Shown in pieces: positions 1 to 5,675 of a DNA stretch of 5,849 nucleotides. The notes beneath the pieces were generated by a model. That model saw nothing but the letters and a program-made list of their open reading frames with translations, searched no databases and had not been told where the DNA came from. A program made the translations under genes and the position numbers. Positions within the stretch are counted from its first letter, which is position 1. Every line of letters starts with the position of its first letter. This DNA comes from Nitrososphaerales archaeon TH1920 (GTDB lineage: Archaea; Thermoproteota; Nitrososphaeria; Nitrososphaerales; Nitrososphaeraceae): positions 1 to 5,849 of the forward strand of contig JAATVM010000080.1 in assembly GCA_014523495.1 (NCBI GenBank), in the 5' to 3' direction.

Positions 1-3000
1 ATCGGAGAAGCGGGCGAATGTCAGAAATTCTGACCGCCAATTTGACTATTCCGGTTCACAGTGCCTCAAAGCTTTGTCCGAAGAAGGAATTAAGACCATA
101 TTGGTAAATCCAAATATAGCAACGATTCAAACAGATACGAGATTCGCAAATAAGGTATATTTGTTACCAGTAAATGGATATTATATCAGACAAATAATAC
201 AAAAAGAACTTCCTGATTCAATAATGTTAGGTTTTGGCGGTCAAACCGCGTTAAATTGTGGAGTGTCTTTACATGATGATGGAATTCTAGATAAATATAA
301 AATACGTGTACTGGGTACTCCGATAAATAGCATAAAGATTACTGAAGATAGAGAGCAATTTAAAAACGCAATGATAAAGAGTAACGTCCCGGTTCTTGAG
401 AGTGCTCCAGCATATAATCTGAAAGAAGCTTTGGATGTCGCTGATAAAATAGGATATCCAATAATAGTAAGGGTTGCATACACTCTTGGAGGCAAAGGAG
501 GAGGAGTTGCGTATAACGAATATGAGCTTCAAGAAATTGTTCAACGCGGACTATCTTTAAGTTTAGTAAATCAAGTTTTGATTGAAAAATATATTGGAAG
601 TTGGAAACAAATAGAATATGAAATGATGAGAGACAATAAGGGTAACAGTATTGCAATTTGCAATATGGAAAATGTTTTAGGAATGAGAGTTCATACAGGA
701 GACAATATTGTTATTGCCCCATCACAGACTATCAATAATGAAGAATATCACAAATTGCGTTCTGCTGCCATTAGGGCCATAGAGTATTGTGGCATAATAG
801 GAGAATGCAATATTCAATTTGGGTTAGATCCATTAAGCGAATCTTATTGTGCAATCGAAATAAACGCTAGACTTTCGAGGTCGTCAGCACTAGCTAGCAA
901 AGCAACAGGATATCCATTGGCATATATGGCAGCAAAAATGGGTCTCGGTTACTCGCTCACAGAACTGATTAACAGTATAACTAAAGTTACCACTGCATGT
1001 TTTGAACCTTCGTTAGATTACGTAGTTCTAAAAATGCCTAGATGGGATTTCAGAAAATTTGAATTGGTCAATAGAAGGATTGGTACCAGTATGAAATCAG
1101 TAGGAGAAGTAATGGCAATTGGCAGAACATTTGAAGAAGTCTTACAAAAAGCAATTAGAATGAATGATACCGGAAAATTGGGTTTGGTTGGAAATGAGGA
1201 AAATGTAAAGGAAGAATTAGAATTGGTTGAGCAAAAATTATTGTATCCAAGTGATGAAATATTATTTGATGTTGTTAAAGCGATGAGATTGGGCGTTCCC
1301 ATATCAAGAATAAGTAAACTTTCAACAATTGATTCATGGTTTTTAATAAAAATCAAAAATATTTTAGATTTATATGATAAATTAAAAGATGTAGATGTAT
1401 CTGATATTTCTGAGAATTTAATGCGAGATGCAAAAAAATACGGATTTTCTGATCTGCAGATTGGAAAATGTTTAGGTCTGAAAGAAATAAGCGCAAGAAA
1501 ATTGAGGCAAAAATTGGGTATCAATCCAGTGGTAAAACAAGTAGATACCCTGGCTGCAGAATGGCCCGCAAAAACAAATTATCTTTATCTAACTTATGGT
1601 GGAGACAAAGAGGATATTGTTTTTAAAAAAGACAAAAATTCTGTAATGGTCCTTGGCGCAGGACCTTATAGAATTGGGAGCAGCGTAGAATTTGACTGGG
1701 GGACGGTCAATATGGTCTGGGGTTTAAAAAATAACGGAATAAAATCTGTATCAGTCATTAATTGTAATCCTGAAACAGTTTCTACTGATTATGACATATC
1801 CGATAGATTATATTTTGAAGAATTATCATTGGAACGAATTCTAGATATATATGAAAAGGAAAACCCAAAAGGAATAGTTACCTGTGTTGGAGGACAGACA
1901 GCAAATAATCTTGTACCTAAATTAGGACAACTGAATGTCCGTATTATTGGTACTGATAGCATACATACTGATATGGCTGAAGATAGAGAAAAATTTAGTC
2001 GATTACTTGATTCATTGAATATAAAGCAACCTCCGTGGAATAAATTTACAAACCTAAATGGAGCGAAAACCTTTTCCCAAAAAGTAGGATTCCCAGTTTT
2101 AGTAAGGCCTTCATATGTTTTAAGTGGTGCTGCAATGAAAGTAATTTGGAATGAAGAACAATTAGAACGGTATATTAATCAAGCCGCCCAAGTTAGTCCC
2201 GAACATCCAATTGTAATCAGCAAGTTTTTTCAGGATTCAGCCGAAGTTGAGGTAGACGCAGTATGTAATGGAAAGGATGTCATCATAGGTGCATTAATTG
2301 AGCACATCGATAATGCAGGTATCCATTCTGGAGATGCAATGATGTGTATACCACCATGGAGATTGAATAGACAAACAATGAATACAATAGTAGATTATTC
2401 CAATATGATAGCAAGAAAATTGGAAGTAAAAGGTCCCCTTAACATTCAGTATTTGGTTAAGGATGAGGAAGTATATGTAATAGAGGCAAATATCAGGGCG
2501 TCAAGAACTACGCCTTTTGTCTCAAAAATAGTTGGGATTAATTTGATTTCATTAGCATCTAAAGCAATTATAAACGGTACTTTACCTGACGGGCTTAATG
2601 AGCCATGGTTAAAAATTAGTGGCTTTGGAATAAAAGTGCCTCAATTTTCATTTATGCAATTAGAAGGTTCGGATATAGTATTAGGAGTTGAAATGCAATC
2701 GACAGGTGAAGTTGCTTGTCACGGAAACAGTTTTTATGATGCCCTCTCAAAAGCCTACGAAGCAGCAGGATATAATTTACCACTTTCAGGATCGGCTTTA
2801 ATAACCATAGGTGGACAAAAAAATAAAGAAAAAATGCTTTCGTTAATTTCACTTATAAAATCTATGAAATTTAAAATATTAGCAACTGAACACACAGCTG
2901 AATTTATTAAAAACAATATCACCGCAAATGTTCGAGAAGTGCACAAGATAAGCGAACCAATAAGGAAACCAAATATTTCAGAACTCCTTTATGACAAAAA

Positions 3001-3214
3001 AATAGATTTCATCATAAATATTCCATCAACTTCTACTATAGAAAAGTATGTTGGAATGCTGGACGATGAATATCAAATCAGAAGAAAAGCTGTTGAAATG
3101 GGAATTCCGGTTCTTACCACAGTAGAGTCCGCAATTTCTTTTATACATTGCTTAGAGTGGAGAAACAAGAATAAACCATCAATAAATCCATTGTCTAAAT
3201 ATCATATTAATTAA
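1..3214 (+). CDS. carB: Carbamoyl-phosphate synthase large subunit (5' end outside window; frame broken by 22 nt at 19-40)
   Basis: CarB makes carbamoyl phosphate from bicarbonate, two ATP and glutamine-derived ammonia for pyrimidine and arginine synthesis, with CarA as glutaminase partner. Bases 1-18 read IGEAGE and 41 onward reads FDYSGSQCLKAL, together the conserved N-terminal motif. The 22 bases between them shift the frame and add a TGA stop at 31-33. From the TTG at 74 the frame is open for 1046 residues. Numbering from that TTG, the first half has GFGGQTA (53), the glycine-rich ATP-grasp loop GGKGGG (139-144) and EINARLSRSSA (262). The homologous second half has GAGPYRIGSSVEFDWG (about 528), VRPSYVLSG (677-685) and EANIRASRT (804). 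A C-terminal MGS-like allosteric domain begins near 905. INAR and NIR in place of bacterial NPR resemble eukaryotic CAD and archaeal enzymes. The TTG at 74 is unlikely to be the real start because it would drop the conserved nucleotide-binding N-terminus. carA is probably upstream (inferred). Identity is very certain; whether the gene is intact is not. Confidence 0.95.
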   Translation, partial: SEKRANVRNSDRQFDYSGSQCLKALSEEGIKTILVNPNIATIQTDTRFANKVYLLPVNGYYIRQIIQKELPDSIMLGFGGQTALNCGVSLHDDGILDKYKIRVLGTPINSIKITEDREQFKNAMIKSNVPVLESAPAYNLKEALDVADKIGYPIIVRVAYTLGGKGGGVAYNEYELQEIVQRGLSLSLVNQVLIEKYIGSWKQIEYEMMRDNKGNSIAICNMENVLGMRVHTGDNIVIAPSQTINNEEYHKLRSAAIRAIEYCGIIGECNIQFGLDPLSESYCAIEINARLSRSSALASKATGYPLAYMAAKMGLGYSLTELINSITKVTTACFEPSLDYVVLKMPRWDFRKFELVNRRIGTSMKSVGEVMAIGRTFEEVLQKAIRMNDTGKLGLVGNEENVKEELELVEQKLLYPSDEILFDVVKAMRLGVPISRISKLSTIDSWFLIKIKNILDLYDKLKDVDVSDISENLMRDAKKYGFSDLQIGKCLGLKEISARKLRQKLGINPVVKQVDTLAAEWPAKTNYLYLTYGGDKEDIVFKKDKNSVMVLGAGPYRIGSSVEFDWGTVNMVWGLKNNGIKSVSVINCNPETVSTDYDISDRLYFEELSLERILDIYEKENPKGIVTCVGGQTANNLVPKLGQLNVRIIGTDSIHTDMAEDREKFSRLLDSLNIKQPPWNKFTNLNGAKTFSQKVGFPVLVRPSYVLSGAAMKVIWNEEQLERYINQAAQVSPEHPIVISKFFQDSAEVEVDAVCNGKDVIIGALIEHIDNAGIHSGDAMMCIPPWRLNRQTMNTIVDYSNMIARKLEVKGPLNIQYLVKDEEVYVIEANIRASRTTPFVSKIVGINLISLASKAIINGTLPDGLNEPWLKISGFGIKVPQFSFMQLEGSDIVLGVEMQSTGEVACHGNSFYDALSKAYEAAGYNLPLSGSALITIGGQKNKEKMLSLISLIKSMKFKILATEHTAEFIKNNITANVREVHKISEPIRKPNISELLYDKKIDFIINIPSTSTIEKYVGMLDDEYQIRRKAVEMGIPVLTTVESAISFIHCLEWRNKNKPSINPLSKYHIN
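19..40 (+). other. 22-nt frame-breaking insertion in carB; candidate archaeal BHB-type mRNA intron
   Basis: Removing these bases joins codon GAA (16-18) to TTT (41-43) and restores GEFDYSGSQ. The fold matches archaeal splice-site geometry. Exon bases GGCG (13-16) pair with CGCC (35-38) as a 4-bp central helix. AAT (17-19) and AAT (39-41) are 3-nt bulges on opposite strands. GTCAGA (20-25) pairs with TCTGAC (29-34) as the inner stem with a 3-nt loop. The splicing endonuclease cuts between the second and third bulge bases, here 18/19 and 40/41, exactly the insertion edges. The weak point is the outer helix: only a G12-U42 wobble stacks next to the bulge, and CGGA (3-6) with TCCG (50-53) pairs further out. 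The edges could slide by two bases because of the repeated AA. Alternatives are a disabling mutation or an assembly artefact near the window edge. Confidence 0.5.
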
Positions 3215-3216
3215 AG

Positions 3217-3996
3217 TCAGGATTGAAAAATATCCCTTAGAATATTTTCATTCCCAATAATGGTACCATCTATTGACACAATCAAACACTTATCTATAAT
3301 TTCGTGCCTCAATAGTTTTTTTAAAATGGGTGAATTAGTTTTCTTATTTTTCATTTTACCGGTACTGTAAACATATTTATTAAATGAGGGTAACAATACA
3401 AGATCCAAAGTTCCTTTCCTACTTGCAAATATGGCTTCTTTTTTTACTTTTAGAAAAATCCAGATTTTTTGTCCATTCAAAATACTATTTTCTCTGAAAA
3501 ATGTCGGATGTATATGTCCCATGATTATTTTATTGATATCGGATCTAAGCTCTGAGGGAAAAGTATGTCCATGTGTTAAGAGAATATCACCCAATACCAG
3601 CCCTTTAACCCCTATTAGATGTATATTGTCTGGTGTAATCAATCTAATTTTTGAATCATGGTTTCCAGGAATCAAATACACTTCACAGATTTCAGAGAGT
3701 GAACGTAGAAAATCAGGGATAAGATTCCAATCTTCCTTTCCTACTTTATAGATATTATTTTTTATGTCACCGAGTAGTACAATAGAATTTACTTTGTTTG
3801 AAACAACAATATCTCTTAATTCTATTTCAATCTCTTTTATGATATGATACCAATCAATAGCAATATCACTATTTTGTAGCCAATAAGTGTTACCTATATG
3901 TAAGTCACTGATTACCAATGCTCTGTTAATTTTATTATCATTAAATACGTCAATCAATAAAGCTGGTTTATTTTCAACTATATTGATTTGACTCAT
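3217..3996 (-). CDS. Calcineurin-like metallophosphoesterase, archaeal SbcD-related (COG1407-type)
   Basis: This 259-residue protein is a two-metal phosphoesterase, probably cytoplasmic, as no signal peptide or membrane segment is seen. All signature blocks are present in order: DLH (31-33), GDIKN (76-80), GNHD (111-114), THGH (141-144) and GHIHP (160-164). They supply the usual Asp, His and Asn metal ligands. GDIKN in place of the classical GDxxD, and the late LPSFNKY segment (about 202-208), are typical of the archaeal ICC-like/SbcD-related group. In bacteria, relatives sit beside DNA ligase and helicase genes; no such partner is seen here, and the true substrate is unknown. The ATG at 3994-3996 is chosen because a TATA-like box lies about 29 nt upstream, fitting a leaderless transcript. 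The stop is only 2 bp from the carB stop, so the two mRNA 3' ends probably overlap in antisense. Confidence 0.9.
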   Translation of the reverse strand: MSQINIVENKPALLIDVFNDNKINRALVISDLHIGNTYWLQNSDIAIDWYHIIKEIEIELRDIVVSNKVNSIVLLGDIKNNIYKVGKEDWNLIPDFLRSLSEICEVYLIPGNHDSKIRLITPDNIHLIGVKGLVLGDILLTHGHTFPSELRSDINKIIMGHIHPTFFRENSILNGQKIWIFLKVKKEAIFASRKGTLDLVLLPSFNKYVYSTGKMKNKKTNSPILKKLLRHEIIDKCLIVSIDGTIIGNENILRDIFQS

Positions 3997-3999
3997 TAC

Positions 4000-4015
4000 A
4001 TATATTACAATATAT
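4000..4015. promoter_or_regulatory. AT-rich dyad between TATA box and start of the phosphoesterase gene
   Basis: ATATATT (4000-4006) and AATATAT (4009-4015) are perfect inverted repeats separated by AC. The dyad lies between the presumed TATA box and the start codon on the minus strand, where a bound protein could block transcription. In such AT-rich sequence a dyad of this size can occur by chance. Confidence 0.25.
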
Positions 4016-4020
4016 TATGG

Positions 4021-4030
4021 TATATTAAAA
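4021..4030 (-). promoter_or_regulatory. TATA box for the metallophosphoesterase gene
   Basis: Read on the minus strand this is TTTTAATATA, centred about 29 nt upstream of the ATG at 3996. That is the usual archaeal TATA-to-start distance if transcription begins at or next to the start codon. No Shine-Dalgarno sequence is visible between box and start. Confidence 0.5.
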
Positions 4031-4149
4031 ACATCGGATTTTTTCAAAAATTCTAATAAAATTTTTACATGATGCATTAGATCAATCATAATTGCAAATA
4101 ATGGATTCAGATAAAAAATTACAGTCGAATAGATTATTACCATAAGAGT

Positions 4150-4188
4150 TAAGACGTCTTATTCATGATGAATATTATGAATCATAAT
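4150..4188. promoter_or_regulatory. Three consecutive palindromes over the THUMP gene start (possible operator)
   Basis: TAAGACGTCTTA (4150-4161) is a perfect 12-bp palindrome. ATTCAT-G-ATGAAT (4161-4173) and ATTATGA-A-TCATAAT (4174-4188) are perfect dyads with one central base. They lie end to end across the leader and the three candidate ATGs. This could be an operator array or an mRNA structure hiding the start. The first, with a CG-containing core, is the least likely to be chance in this AT-rich sequence. Confidence 0.35.
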
Positions 4189-4701
4189 TTGCTGGTAACA
4201 ACCTTTAGAAACAGAGAAACTGATGCTGTTGATGAATTATCCTTATTTTTAGATACGCTAGGTGATAAGGAAGCTTCAATTGAGATTACTACTATTTCGG
4301 GTATTATACTCGCAAATACTCTTCTTGATCCCTTTCAAATAGTGGAGCATTGTAGAGAAATAGTTAACACGGAACCATGGCGATTTAGGTATGTTCTTAG
4401 AATTATACCATTAGAAAGAGTTTGTAAAGCAGAAATTATTGAAATTCACAATGTTATCAAGCAGCTACGTAAAAAAATTTGTGAAGATGAAACTTTTATG
4501 GTCATGATAGAAAAAAGGCACACGAAATTACATTCTAAAGATATTATTTCAACTGTAACTAGCGACTTGGATATGAAAGTAAATCTAAATAATCCAAATT
4601 GGATAATATTGATCCAAATCATAAATAGGTTAGCCGGTATTTCAATTCTCAGACCCAATCAAATATTTAGCTCTGTGAGAGAAAAGATGTCTTTACAATG
4701 A
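4165..4701 (+). CDS. THUMP-domain protein, Tan1-like (COG1818-type)
   Basis: This 178-residue protein has the opening NLLVTTFRNRETDA and a central RFRYVLRIIPLERVC block (about 92-107), the core strand and RIIP signature of THUMP domains. It also has a downstream pattern KRHTKLHSKDII, then VNLNNPNWIILIQII and GISIL, near its C-terminus. THUMP domains bind the tRNA acceptor end; the eukaryotic homologue Tan1 assists the acetyltransferase Kre33/NAT10 in making ac4C in tRNA. A similar adaptor role is inferred here. No catalytic domain is fused, and the length fits stand-alone Tan1-type proteins. Three ATGs are possible (4165, 4168, 4177). The last gives MNHNLLVTTFR and may be the true start, because upstream palindromes overlap the first two. 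It is divergent from the phosphoesterase gene. Confidence 0.82.
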   Translation: MMNIMNHNLLVTTFRNRETDAVDELSLFLDTLGDKEASIEITTISGIILANTLLDPFQIVEHCREIVNTEPWRFRYVLRIIPLERVCKAEIIEIHNVIKQLRKKICEDETFMVMIEKRHTKLHSKDIISTVTSDLDMKVNLNNPNWIILIQIINRLAGISILRPNQIFSSVREKMSLQ

Positions 4702-4731
4702 AATAAGTTACATGAAAAAGTGATATTATAT
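4699..4731 (+). repeat. 33-bp direct repeat, copy 1
   Basis: It starts with the TGA stop of the THUMP gene and continues into its 3' untranslated region. It matches 5607-5639 at 31 of 33 positions, the two differences being A/G transitions. Similarity stops sharply at 4732. The two copies bracket an 875-bp segment containing the exported-protein gene. Confidence 0.75.
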
Positions 4732-4739
4732 TTAATATC
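4722..4739 (+). other. Hairpin in the THUMP gene 3' UTR
   Basis: GATATTA (4722-4728) and TAATATC (4733-4739) form a perfect 7-bp stem with loop TATT, about 20 nt after the THUMP stop codon. It begins inside the 33-bp repeat. No T-tract follows directly, so it is more likely an mRNA 3'-end structure than a terminator by itself. Confidence 0.4.
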
Positions 4740-4778
4740 GTGACGGGCTCGGACGTTTGTGAACCTATCAAAAATTTT

Positions 4779-4811
4779 GTCTCAATTATAGACTTTTTTT
4801 GAATCTTTTTT
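4779..4811 (+). terminator. Oligo-T terminator after the THUMP gene
   Basis: A short stem GTCT (4779-4782)/AGAC (4790-4793) is followed by T7 (4794-4800) and, after GAATC, T6 (4806-4811). Runs of T on the coding strand are the main archaeal intrinsic termination signal. The site lies about 80-110 nt after the THUMP stop and just before the next promoter. Confidence 0.55.
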
Positions 4812-4856
4812 AAACATACATAAAAATCCATTAAAAATTTAGATCTATTTAACTGT

Positions 4857-4873
4857 TTTATAAAATATATATA
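4857..4873 (+). promoter_or_regulatory. TATA-box promoter of the exported-protein gene
   Basis: TTTATAAAATATATATA is the strongest TATA-like stretch in the window, roughly 30-40 nt upstream of the TTG at 4899. It would place the transcription start within a few bases of the start codon, giving a leaderless or very short-leader mRNA. No Shine-Dalgarno is seen. Confidence 0.6.
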
Positions 4874-4898
4874 GTACACTGTTAGCTAAGTTTTTACA

Positions 4899-5435
4899 TT
4901 GAAAAAACATACAGGAAGTGCATTAGCAATTCTATTAGCATTTGTTGCAGTCGGCAGTTTAGTATTCCTAAATACCGCACTCACAAGTAACATAGTGGCA
5001 GCTCAGGAAGGCAAATTGAACGAAAATGATTTCAAGATAAAAGATTTTGGCATCAAGGATGGAAAGCCTTGGTTAACTGTTGACGGAAAAGCTGGAGCAT
5101 CTACACCAGAAAATGCAAGTCAAATATACGCATACGCCTTTGTAACCGATAAGGGTATTTTCGCTGTGGTATCGCATGGAGTCGAAGTTCCGGATGATAG
5201 TGCAGAAGTGGCTAACGATACTCAATGGCATGCACACGGAGTAACCTTGGACGAGAAAAATTGTGTATCAAAACTTAATGATGATGGAAGCGCTGCAGTA
5301 ACGGATACGGTTGAAGTTGGCAATGTAACGGCAACAAAAGTCGACAAAGTAATGACAGCACTATTGGGTCTCAATAACGCCGATGCATCTGTTTGCGTAG
5401 AAAAGGTATTCGATTCCAAAAATTCGACACAGTAA
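4899..5435 (+). CDS. Exported protein of unknown function, C-terminus apparently altered by frameshift
   Basis: The 178-residue product starts at TTG: MKKHTG, then a hydrophobic stretch to about residue 29 and a likely signal-peptidase site after VAA (33-35), so it is probably secreted or at the outer face of the membrane. The mature part has no family I recognise. Visible features are H93, WHAH with H111 and H113 (possible metal ligands), two cysteines (C122, C166) that could form a disulfide, and four N-X-S/T sequons (N72, N107, N142, N175). The TTG is chosen because it directly precedes the signal peptide and has a strong TATA box upstream. The last five residues, KNSTQ, look foreign. Codons 147-173 are repeated just downstream in another frame, and one extra A in the A5 run at 5418-5422 would extend the protein to about 203 residues ending SAP at 5509. 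Confidence 0.8.
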   Translation: MKKHTGSALAILLAFVAVGSLVFLNTALTSNIVAAQEGKLNENDFKIKDFGIKDGKPWLTVDGKAGASTPENASQIYAYAFVTDKGIFAVVSHGVEVPDDSAEVANDTQWHAHGVTLDEKNCVSKLNDDGSAAVTDTVEVGNVTATKVDKVMTALLGLNNADASVCVEKVFDSKNSTQ

Positions 5436-5500
5436 TGACAGCTCTATTGGGCATCAATAACGCTGACGCATCTGTTTGCGTAGAGAAAGTATTTGATTCC
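5336..5500 (+). repeat. Tandem duplication of the exported protein's C-terminal segment
   Basis: Copy A is 5336-5417 and copy B 5419-5500; they match at 72 of 82 positions with an 83-bp period. Copy A is read in the main frame (VMTALLGLNNADASVCVEKV); copy B reads VMTALLGINNADASVCVEKV in a frame shifted by 83 bp, then DSAP and TAA at 5507-5509. Seven of the ten differences are third-position silent changes when each copy is read in its own frame. Both copies therefore appear to have been translated for some time after duplication. Confidence 0.85.
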
Positions 5501-5509
5501 GCTCCATAA

Positions 5510-5523
5510 TTTTTTTTGATTTT
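5510..5523 (+). terminator. Oligo-T terminator after the exported-protein gene
   Basis: T8 (5510-5517), then GA and T4 follow directly on the TAA at 5507-5509 that would end the frame-restored protein. There is no hairpin. The position right after the outer stop, not after 5435, supports 5509 as the original gene end. Confidence 0.5.
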
Positions 5524-5550
5524 AAGTCAATATCTTCACTAGGAACAGCT

Positions 5551-5560
5551 TTTATATATC
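5551..5560 (+). promoter_or_regulatory. Orphan TATA-box promoter
   Basis: TTTATATATC sits about 28 nt before an ATG at 5583, ideal geometry for a leaderless archaeal gene. The reading frame from that ATG is only eight codons (MGKIYCLL) before TGA at 5607. Either a gene behind this promoter was lost or the promoter drives a short RNA. Confidence 0.4.
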
Positions 5561-5606
5561 GACATTGGTAACAATATTTAACATGGGTAAAATTTATTGC
5601 TTATTG

Positions 5607-5639
5607 TGAAATAGGTTGCATGAAAAAGTGATATTATAT
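5607..5639 (+). repeat. 33-bp direct repeat, copy 2
   Basis: Matches 4699-4731 at 31 of 33 positions and likewise begins with TGA. It lies just before the hairpin/T-tract terminator, between the exported-protein gene and the convergent regulator gene. Flanking sequence is unrelated to that of copy 1. Confidence 0.75.
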
Positions 5640-5675
5640 CCCATCATGAGGGATGGGTTTATTTTTTATTTTATT
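5640..5675 (+). terminator. Hairpin and T-tract terminator (+ strand)
   Basis: CCCATC (5640-5645) and GATGGG (5652-5657) form a perfect 6-bp stem with a 6-nt loop, followed at once by a T-rich run (TTTATTTTTTATTTTATT, 5658-5675). It would stop plus-strand transcription before it enters the convergent regulator gene. The stem may also form at the 3' end of that gene's minus-strand transcript. Confidence 0.6.

Larger units (their letters stand above)
5583..5675 (+). ncRNA. Candidate ~90-nt small RNA
   Basis: The stretch is bounded by the orphan TATA box, predicting a start near 5583, and by a hairpin with T-tract at 5640-5675. It contains copy 2 of the 33-bp repeat. Its 5' ATGGG (5583-5587) can pair with CCCAT (5640-5644), competing with the terminator stem, an attenuator-like arrangement. 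It matches no RNA family I recognise; a degraded gene remnant is equally possible. Confidence 0.25.

Noticed and set aside
1..73. Ordinary single-base frameshift error at the start of carB
   Set aside because: Both flanks match the CarB motif exactly and are separated by 22 surplus bases, so one missing or extra base cannot explain it.
74..76. TTG at 74 as the true carB start
   Set aside because: CarB-type coding (FDYSGSQCLKA) continues upstream in the same frame to 41, so a start at 74 would remove conserved core residues.
1018..1524. 168-residue minus-strand reading frame inside carB
   Set aside because: It lies wholly opposite conserved CarB coding sequence and shows no recognisable domain.
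4740..4775. GC-rich patch with GGTTCAC on the minus strand, as a possible tRNA fragment
   Set aside because: No T-arm stem, anticodon arm or acceptor pairing could be formed around it.
4699..5639. Transposon or MITE bounded by the 33-bp repeats
   Set aside because: The repeats are direct, with no terminal inverted repeats, and the segment encodes no transposase or integrase.
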